Part shown: one piece after another, positions 1 to 5,498 of the stretch
How positions within the stretch are numbered: position 1 is the first letter of the stretch
Layout: each line of letters begins with the position of its first letter
Assembly: GCA_003972865.1 (NCBI GenBank)
Contig: QOAX01000173.1
Coordinates: forward strand, 1-7,371
Reading direction: 5' to 3'
DNA length: 7,371 nucleotides
DNA from: Verrucomicrobiota bacterium
Lineage (GTDB): Bacteria; Verrucomicrobiota; Verrucomicrobiia; Limisphaerales; UBA1096
Notes under the pieces: generated by a model
The model's input: only the letters and a program-made list of their open reading frames with translations
What the model was told of the DNA's origin: nothing
The model's database searches: none
Translations under genes and position numbers: made by a program

Positions 1-1
1 G

Positions 2-3000
2 TGCCGTGTGGACCGCCTGATCGACAAGGCGAGCGACCTGGGCTTCGGTTCGCTCGCGATCACCGACCACGGGGCGATGTTCGGCGCGATCAATTTTTAC
101 CGCGCAGCCCGCGCCAGGGACATCAAGCCAATCATTGGCTGCGAGGTGTACGTCGCGCCCGGCAGTCGGCACGAGAAAAAGTCCGGCGCGCGCGGCAAGG
201 AGGCGTACTACCATCTCGTGCTCTTGGCCAAGGACGAGGCCGGTTACCAGAACCTCGTGCGCTTGGCCACCACCGCTCAGCTTGAGGGCTACTACTACAA
301 GCCGCGGATCGACAAGGAACTGCTCGCGCAGCACAGCGAGGGGTTGATCTGCCTGAGCGGATGCCTGGCCAGCGAGATTCCCCGGCTGATCATGGCGGAG
401 GAATTCGACAGGGCGCGCGACCAGATCGACTGGTTCAAGCAGACATTCGGCGTGGAGAACTACTACCTCGAGCTGCACAACCACGGCATCGCCGATCAGG
501 CCAAGGTCAATCGACAACTCATCCCGTGGGCCGCTGACATGGGGCTCAAACTGGTGGCGACCAACGATGTCCACTACGTCGAGAAAAGCGACTCGCACGC
601 GCACGACTCGCTGATCTGCATCGGCACGCAGGCGTTGCTCTCGGACACGAACCGCATGCGCTATGTGCAGGAGCAGTTTTATCTGCGCTCGCCGGAGGAG
701 ATGGCGGCGTTGTTCGCCGAGGTGCCGGACGCGGTGCGCAACTCGATGGAGATCGCCGCAAAATGCAACCTCGAGATCGAGTTCGGCAAGCTGAACTACC
801 CGGTGTTTCACCCACCGGAAGGCCACACCCGCGAGGGCTATCTGCGGAAGTTTCTGGCGGAGGGCTTTGCGGATCGTTACGGCATACAGGTTCGTGTCGA
901 TGGCGACAAGTTCGTGGTGGAGTCGCTCGCCGACGCTGGACAGTTGCCCAACTACTCGCCGCCGGAGGATGCCGATCCGGAGGCCAATCCGGGGCTGGAC
1001 GATCCGGCCGTGGCCAAGGCGGTCGGCGAGCTCATTGAGCGGGTCGATTACGAGCTGGGGATCATGCAGCAGATGGGCTACATCAGCTACTTCCTGATCG
1101 TCGGCGACTTTGTGCGTTACGGCCACGAGCAGGGTATCGCGTGTGTGGCGCGCGGTTCGGCGGCGGGATCGCTGGTGGCCTATCTGCTGGAAATCTCCAA
1201 CGTCGATCCATTGCAATACGGGCTGATTTTCGAGCGGTTCCTGAACCCGGAACGGGTCAGCCCGCCGGATATCGACATCGATTTTGCCGACGACCGCCGC
1301 GAGGAGGTGATCGAGTACGTCCGTGAAAAATATGGTCGCGACTCGGTGGCACAGATCATCACGTTCGGCACCATGGGGGCCAAGTCGGTGATCCGCGACA
1401 TGGCCCGTGTGATGGGGCTGAGCTATGGCGAGGGGGATCGTCTGGCCAAGATGGTTCCCACCGAGCTGAAAATCACGCTCAAGAACGCGCTGCGAAAGTC
1501 GCCCGACCTCAAGGAAGCCTACGACAACGAGGACGTCACGCGCGAGTTGATCGACACGGCGTTCGTGCTTGAGGACCTCACCCGCAACTCGTCCGTCCAC
1601 GCCGCCGGGGTGGTCATCGGCGCCGAGCCACTCGTCAATATTTTGCCGCTCAAGAAGGAGGAGGACGGTGCCATCACCACCCAGTACCCGATGGGGCCGG
1701 TGGAGGATCTTGGCTTGTTGAAGATGGATTTTCTCGGGCTGAAAACACTGACAATCATCCGCAACACCTGCGAGATGGTGAAGCAGTGGCGGGACGTTGA
1801 TGTCGATGTGGATCGTGTGCCGACCGACGACCAAAAAGCGTACGACCTGCTGAACAACGGCCACACGGTCGGTGTGTTCCAGCTGGAATCGGCCGGCATG
1901 CGCGACCTGTGCCGGAAGTTCAAGCTGGGCTCCATCGAGCACATCACAGCGCTCGTGGCGTTGTACCGGCCGGGACCGATGGACCTGATCCCGGACTTCA
2001 TCCGCCGCCGGCACGGCGAGGTGGAGATCAAATACCCACACCCGCTGCTCGAGCCGATCGCCAACGAAACCTACGGCATTCTGATTTATCAGGAGCAGGT
2101 GATGAAAGCCGCTCAGGTGCTCGCCGGTTACACGCTGGGAGCGGCGGATTTGCTGCGCCGCGCGATGGGCAAAAAGAAAGTCGAGGTGATGCAGGAACAT
2201 CGCGAGCAGTTCGTGCAGGGCTGCGCCGAGCACAACAACATTTCCAAGCGCAAGGCGAACGAGATTTTCGACCTGCTCGAGAAGTTCGCCGGCTACGGCT
2301 TCAACAAGTCGCACGCGGCGGCCTACGCCGTGGTGGCCTACCAGACGGCCTACCTCAAGGCGCACTTTCCGGTCGAGTTCCTCGCGGCCAACATGACTAA
2401 CGACATGGCCGACACGGCCAAGCTGGGGGTGTTGACTGACGAGGCCCGGTCGCTCGGCATCGAGGTGCTGCCGCCGGATGTCAACGAAAGCCGGGTGCTG
2501 TTCGCCCCGGCGCGGGACGGCTCGCTCATCCGCTTCGGCTTGGCAGCGATCAAGGGCGTCGGTGGCATCGCGGTGGAGGAGATCATCAAGGCCCGAGAGA
2601 CCGGCGAGCCGTTCGCCGACCTGTTCGATTTGTGCGACCGCTGCGACACGCGGACGGTGAACCGGAAGGTGCTCGAGGCGCTCATTAAGAGCGGCGCGTG
2701 CGACAGCCTCGCTGGCACGCGTGCGGGGCAGTTCTCGGTGATCGACCGCGCCCTGGCCAAGGCATCCAGCCAGGCGCGCGACCGCGAGTCAGGCCAGACA
2801 TCGCTCTTTGGCGCGTTCGAGGAGAGCAGCAAATCGATGCAGGACACCGTGCCCGACATCGCCGAGTGGGAGCGCGAAGACATCCTCGCCGCCGAGAAGG
2901 AACTGCTCGGCTTTTACGTCAGCGGTCATCCGCTTGATCCATACCGCGAACTGCTCGGGCAGTACTGCCTGCACGACAGCGAGACGGTCAAGGCGCTCGA

Positions 3001-3580
3001 GAGTCGCAAAGTGACACGCGTCGGCGGGCTGATCACCGCCGTGCAGCGCGGCATCTCCCGGCGCACCAACAAGCCGTACGCCATCGCCACAGTCGAGGAC
3101 CTCAATGGCTCGTTTCAAGTCCTGTGCATGAACGAGAATTACGACAAGTACCAGGGCCTTCTTGAAGTGAATAAAACAGCACTGATCATCGGTGAGGCGA
3201 ACAACAGTGAGAACACGCCCAAGATATTCCCACAGGAAATCATTGCGCTCGAGGAGGCCCCGGCCAAGTTTACCGGGCAGGTACATTTCCGGCTCAACAG
3301 CCACGAGCTTGGACCGGAAAAGATGGATCACATCCACGGCCTCGCCACGAGCCATCCCGGCCGGTGCCCGTTGTATTTGTGTTTCAAACAGCAGGATGGC
3401 CGCTTGGTTTTCATCGAGACAAGCGAGCAACTTTTCGTGCGGCCATCGGAGCAGTTGCGCAACGAGGTGAACGAAATGCTCGGCCCGGACAGTTATTATG
3501 CCAAGGTGGACACCACGCTGCCGGAGCCGGCCAAGCGCCAGTGGCCGCGAAAAGAAACCAACGGCAACGGCGGCGAATAG
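2..3580 (+). CDS. dnaE: DNA polymerase III subunit alpha (DnaE1 type), 5' end cut off by window edge
   Basis: Catalytic subunit of the replicative DNA polymerase; it extends DNA at the fork together with the sliding clamp and clamp loader. Residues are numbered from the GTG codon at 8. Visible parts: PHP domain to about 265, with likely metal ligands in TDHG (H21), GCEVYV (E46), YHLVLLAK (H69), SGCL (C119), HNHG (H159) and NDVHY (D187, H189); ARGSAAGSL (381-389); palm motif PDIDIDF (420-426) with catalytic D421 and D423; third catalytic Asp D574 in KMDFLGLK; fingers and helix-hairpin-helix regions (about 640-860); clamp-binding peptide QTSLF (930-934); OB fold (about 1002-1080); C-terminal domain, then a hydrophilic tail. 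The frame is open to base 2 and begins CRVDRL, which aligns about 20 residues into the family, so the true start with its HxH motif is upstream and the GTG at 8 is internal. The full length would be about 1210 residues, somewhat above the 1160 of E. coli, partly from an insert near 291-335. It ends in TAG followed at once by an in-frame TGA. The downstream gene converges on it. Confidence 0.97.
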   Translation, partial: CRVDRLIDKASDLGFGSLAITDHGAMFGAINFYRAARARDIKPIIGCEVYVAPGSRHEKKSGARGKEAYYHLVLLAKDEAGYQNLVRLATTAQLEGYYYKPRIDKELLAQHSEGLICLSGCLASEIPRLIMAEEFDRARDQIDWFKQTFGVENYYLELHNHGIADQAKVNRQLIPWAADMGLKLVATNDVHYVEKSDSHAHDSLICIGTQALLSDTNRMRYVQEQFYLRSPEEMAALFAEVPDAVRNSMEIAAKCNLEIEFGKLNYPVFHPPEGHTREGYLRKFLAEGFADRYGIQVRVDGDKFVVESLADAGQLPNYSPPEDADPEANPGLDDPAVAKAVGELIERVDYELGIMQQMGYISYFLIVGDFVRYGHEQGIACVARGSAAGSLVAYLLEISNVDPLQYGLIFERFLNPERVSPPDIDIDFADDRREEVIEYVREKYGRDSVAQIITFGTMGAKSVIRDMARVMGLSYGEGDRLAKMVPTELKITLKNALRKSPDLKEAYDNEDVTRELIDTAFVLEDLTRNSSVHAAGVVIGAEPLVNILPLKKEEDGAITTQYPMGPVEDLGLLKMDFLGLKTLTIIRNTCEMVKQWRDVDVDVDRVPTDDQKAYDLLNNGHTVGVFQLESAGMRDLCRKFKLGSIEHITALVALYRPGPMDLIPDFIRRRHGEVEIKYPHPLLEPIANETYGILIYQEQVMKAAQVLAGYTLGAADLLRRAMGKKKVEVMQEHREQFVQGCAEHNNISKRKANEIFDLLEKFAGYGFNKSHAAAYAVVAYQTAYLKAHFPVEFLAANMTNDMADTAKLGVLTDEARSLGIEVLPPDVNESRVLFAPARDGSLIRFGLAAIKGVGGIAVEEIIKARETGEPFADLFDLCDRCDTRTVNRKVLEALIKSGACDSLAGTRAGQFSVIDRALAKASSQARDRESGQTSLFGAFEESSKSMQDTVPDIAEWEREDILAAEKELLGFYVSGHPLDPYRELLGQYCLHDSETVKALESRKVTRVGGLITAVQRGISRRTNKPYAIATVEDLNGSFQVLCMNENYDKYQGLLEVNKTALIIGEANNSENTPKIFPQEIIALEEAPAKFTGQVHFRLNSHELGPEKMDHIHGLATSHPGRCPLYLCFKQQDGRLVFIETSEQLFVRPSEQLRNEVNEMLGPDSYYAKVDTTLPEPAKRQWPRKETNGNGGE
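223..232. repeat. CTTGGCCAAG copy inside dnaE
   Basis: A 10-base match to the palindrome family, read as LAK within the PHP-domain block HLVLLAKD. This block is conserved in distant DnaE proteins (Thermus and others also have LLAKD), so here the palindrome may be a codon choice within a conserved peptide, not an insertion. Confidence 0.5.
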
Positions 3581-3592
3581 TGAGCAGTGAGC
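3579..3592 (+). repeat. Tandem 7-base repeat AGTGAGC x2 spanning the dnaE stop
   Basis: Two perfect head-to-tail copies of AGTGAGC begin inside the dnaE stop codon and run directly into the TTGGCCAA palindrome. The first copy creates a second in-frame stop (TAG then TGA). With only two units this may be chance or the remnant of a simple repeat. Confidence 0.5.
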
Positions 3593-3604
3593 GCTTGGCC
3601 AAGC
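3593..3604. repeat. Interspersed palindrome GCTTGGCCAAGC, intergenic copy
   Basis: A perfect 12-base palindrome in the 55-base gap between the convergent dnaE and ligase genes. The same 12-mer recurs at 3749-3760, 4795-4806 and 5506-5517, so it belongs to an overrepresented family in this genome segment. This is the only copy of the full 12-mer outside coding sequence. Its function is unknown. Confidence 0.75.
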
Positions 3605-3625
3605 CGCCTGCTAGAGTCGCGGCTT
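3601..3625. terminator. Possible bidirectional hairpin between convergent genes
   Basis: AAGCCGC (3601-3607) and GCGGCTT (3619-3625) are perfect inverted repeats, giving a 7-bp stem with an 11-base loop. The position, between the 3' ends of two converging genes, is where a shared terminator would be expected. The 5' arm overlaps the end of the TTGGCCAA palindrome. No T-run follows on either strand, so it is not a classical intrinsic terminator. The rest of 3581-3635 holds nothing else I can recognise. Confidence 0.3.
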
Positions 3626-3635
3626 CGCGTGAGAT

Positions 3636-4916
3636 TTACCCGACGATCCATCGCCTGGCTTTCAGCTCGAAGCGGGGGAGGGCACAGGGCTCGACGAGCT
3701 TCACCGGCACGCGCAGCGCGAGCGTTTCCTGAAACGCCTTGGCCAAGCGCTTGGCCAAGCCGATGTCGTCGCCGGTTTCCGCTTCCACCTCGACACTCAT
3801 TTCGACGAGGGCGTCCTTGTGACTGATCTGCACGCGGTACTCGGCGACGCCGCCGGCGCCGCGGAGGATTTCCTCGACGGCGCTGGGGTAAACATTCACG
3901 CCGCGCACCACCACCATGTCATCGGCGCGGCCAAGGATGCCGCCCTGCAGCGCAAGGTCGAGGTGGCCGCATGGGCAGGGCGACTCGGCGGCGCTGATGA
4001 GGTCGCCGGTGCGGTAACGGATCAGCGGCGAACCGTGGCGGCCAAGCGTGGTCAGCACCAGTTCGCCGGTCTCGCCAGAGGCGACCGGTTCGGCAGTTTC
4101 GGGATCGATGATTTCCGGCAGGTAAGCCCCCTCAAGCACGTGAAGCACGCCGGCTTGGGCAGGGCATTGATAGGTCACCGGGCCGACCTCGGTCATGCCG
4201 TGATGATCGAAAACCTTTGCCCCGGGCCACGCTTCCTCGATTCGCGCACGAGTGGCGGGAATGCTGCCACCCGGCTCGCCGGCGACGACGATCATGCGCA
4301 CCGGCGACTTGCCCAGGTCGATGTTTTCCTCCTTGGCCACCTCAGCCAGGCGCAGGGCGTAAGTCGGCGTGCAGCAGAGGACGGTGGCCCTGTGGGTGAA
4401 GATGGCCCGCAACCGCGCCGCGCTGCTCAAGCCGCCACCGGGGATACTCAACGCGCCGAGCGCCTCGCCGGCCTCGAACGCCAGCCAAAAGCCGATAAAC
4501 GGCCCGAACGAAAACGCAAAAAAAATCCGGTCGGCGGCACTCACGCCAGCGACGCTAAAAATGTCGCACCAATTGTCGATCATCCACTGCCAGCTTTCCG
4601 GTGTGTCGAGCCAGCGCAACGGCGCGCCGCTGGTGCCGCTGGTTTGGTGGACGCGCGTATAGCGCTCAAGCGGGAAAGTCAGGTTGCTTCCGTAGGGCGG
4701 GTTGGCCTGATGATCGGCGGCGAGTTCCGGCTTGGTCGTGAACGAGCAGCGTTCGCGGAAGGCATCGAGCGACTCGATGGCGGTGTCAACGTTCGCTTGG
4801 CCAAGCTTGGCTTCGTAAAAGGCGTTGTCTGGGCGAACAGCCGCGAGCAACTCCCGCAGCTTGGCCAACTGGATGCGCTCCAGTTCCTCTCGGCTACTGG
4901 CGGGCGTGCGCGACAT
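3636..4916 (-). CDS. PaaK-family (phenylacetate-CoA ligase-like) AMP-dependent acyl-CoA ligase
   Basis: A 426-residue cytoplasmic adenylate-forming enzyme, close to the usual 430-440 of PaaK-type ligases. Family members activate a carboxylic acid with ATP and transfer the acyl group to coenzyme A. Motifs seen: ATP-binding loop QTSGTSGAP (91-99); HHGMTEVG (238-245), the counterpart of the YGxTE adenine motif with E243; YRTGD (301-305); CPCG (314-317); hinge region GRADDMVVVRGVNVYP (329-344); and a C-terminal lid ending PRFELKARR, where K419 is the candidate catalytic lysine. The ATG at 4916-4914 is chosen because it fits family length and overlaps the upstream stop as TAATG; the open frame continues upstream to 5234 only as a shadow of the neighbouring gene. 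No clear Shine-Dalgarno sequence precedes it, so translational coupling is likely. No other phenylacetate genes are nearby, so the substrate (phenylacetate, another aryl acid or something else) cannot be fixed. The codons for residues 386-396 hold two TTGGCCAA palindromes. Confidence 0.9.
   Translation of the reverse strand: MSRTPASSREELERIQLAKLRELLAAVRPDNAFYEAKLGQANVDTAIESLDAFRERCSFTTKPELAADHQANPPYGSNLTFPLERYTRVHQTSGTSGAPLRWLDTPESWQWMIDNWCDIFSVAGVSAADRIFFAFSFGPFIGFWLAFEAGEALGALSIPGGGLSSAARLRAIFTHRATVLCCTPTYALRLAEVAKEENIDLGKSPVRMIVVAGEPGGSIPATRARIEEAWPGAKVFDHHGMTEVGPVTYQCPAQAGVLHVLEGAYLPEIIDPETAEPVASGETGELVLTTLGRHGSPLIRYRTGDLISAAESPCPCGHLDLALQGGILGRADDMVVVRGVNVYPSAVEEILRGAGGVAEYRVQISHKDALVEMSVEVEAETGDDIGLAKRLAKAFQETLALRVPVKLVEPCALPRFELKARRWIVG
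3738..3760. repeat. Tandem pair of TTGGCCAA palindromes inside the ligase gene
   Basis: Two copies sit 12 bases apart: CTTGGCCAAG at 3738-3747 and GCTTGGCCAAGC at 3749-3760. On the minus strand they encode the repeated peptide GLAKRLAK in the ligase C-terminal domain. The 12-base spacing keeps the reading frame, so the pair looks like a tolerated in-frame duplication. Confidence 0.7.
4795..4806. repeat. Interspersed palindrome GCTTGGCCAAGC inside the ligase gene
   Basis: A perfect copy of the 12-base palindrome near the ligase 5' end. It is read on the minus strand as LGQA within the N-terminal segment KLGQANVD (37-44). A partial copy (TTGGCCAA, 4861-4868) lies 54 bases further right in the same gene. 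Confidence 0.7.
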
Positions 4917-5455
4917 TACGGAGTCGGGGACGCCTTGGCCTCGGCGGGCGGGCCCGGCTTGGGCGCGTGCTTGGTGACGAGATAGCCGCCGAGCGCCGCG
5001 AGCAAAATGCCGAGCACGAACGGCCACTGCACGTTGGCCCAGCCGTTGTTTTTCGTGGTGTTGACAACGGCGTTCACGATCGGTGCGCCGGCGAAAATGA
5101 TCGACATGACCACCGGCACGTACACCGGCGGATTTGGCGATGCGCCAAAGGCGAGCAGCACACCCAGCGCACCGATGGCCCCCAGCGTCCCGGCGATGAG
5201 CGACCACTGCCAGCCTTTGGTCGGGTAGGCCCAAAAATCAATCGGGCCGCCCTTGAGCTTGAGAATAATAATCGGAGCAATAACGGCGGTGAGAAAGTAG
5301 GCCAGGCCGACCCAGAGAAAGGCCATGATGCGGCCGTGCTCGGGGTTTTTCATGCTCGCGGAGCCGGTGTGCATGCACACGCCGTAAGTGCCCCAGCAGA
5401 TGACCGTCATCAACGCCCAAACATACCAAGGAATCCCTGCAGAAGTCGTGCTCAT
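4916..5455 (-). CDS. Half-size EamA/DMT-like multi-pass membrane protein
   Basis: A 179-residue hydrophobic protein with about five predicted membrane helices, near residues 9-28, 43-65, 83-104, 111-131 and 144-162, followed by a hydrophilic tail rich in Pro, Ala and Lys. Features resembling EamA/DMT or sugar-permease half units include the WYVWALMTVICWGTYG start, GTLGAIGALGVLLAFG in helix 3, VVMSIIFAGAPIVNAVV in helix 4, and WPFVLGILLAALGGYL in helix 5. Classical EamA transporters have ten helices from a duplicated five-helix unit, so this corresponds to one unit and might act as a dimer; that is inference. The ATG at 5455-5453 is the first in frame and places the first helix directly after a short polar leader. 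No strong Shine-Dalgarno sequence is seen. The gene starts 43 bases after the symporter stop, and its stop shares one base with the ligase ATG, so the two are probably co-translated. The transported substrate, if any, is unknown. Confidence 0.8.
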   Translation of the reverse strand: MSTTSAGIPWYVWALMTVICWGTYGVCMHTGSASMKNPEHGRIMAFLWVGLAYFLTAVIAPIIILKLKGGPIDFWAYPTKGWQWSLIAGTLGAIGALGVLLAFGASPNPPVYVPVVMSIIFAGAPIVNAVVNTTKNNGWANVQWPFVLGILLAALGGYLVTKHAPKPGPPAEAKASPTP

Positions 5456-5498
5456 AAGTCGCGGGCAATGTAGTGGGCCTATCGCAGCTTTTCAAACG

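Noticed and set aside
8..10. GTG as the true start of dnaE
   Set aside because: The frame is open to base 2 and the protein begins about 20 residues inside the conserved PHP domain, so the real start is upstream of the window.
2789..3430. 213-codon minus-strand open frame
   Set aside because: It is antisense to the dnaE C-terminal region, with no start signal or recognisable family.
3819..4985. 388-codon plus-strand open frame
   Set aside because: It is antisense to the ligase, has no recognisable domain and an Arg/Ala/Gly-rich composition typical of shadow frames in GC-rich DNA.
4917..5234. N-terminal extension of the ligase frame beyond its ATG (532-residue reading)
   Set aside because: The extra 106 residues overlap the membrane-protein gene in another frame and resemble no ligase domain; the ATG at 4916-4914 gives the family length.
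4967..5473. 168-codon plus-strand open frame antisense to the membrane protein
   Set aside because: It is His/Arg-rich with no domain, and the opposite strand has a convincing multi-helix protein in operon spacing.
5456..5498. Promoter or terminator between the symporter and the membrane-protein gene
   Set aside because: The 43 bases show no convincing -35/-10 pair, no stem with a T-run and no clear Shine-Dalgarno sequence; only a 7-base repeat CTATCGC (5479 and 5499), which can be chance.
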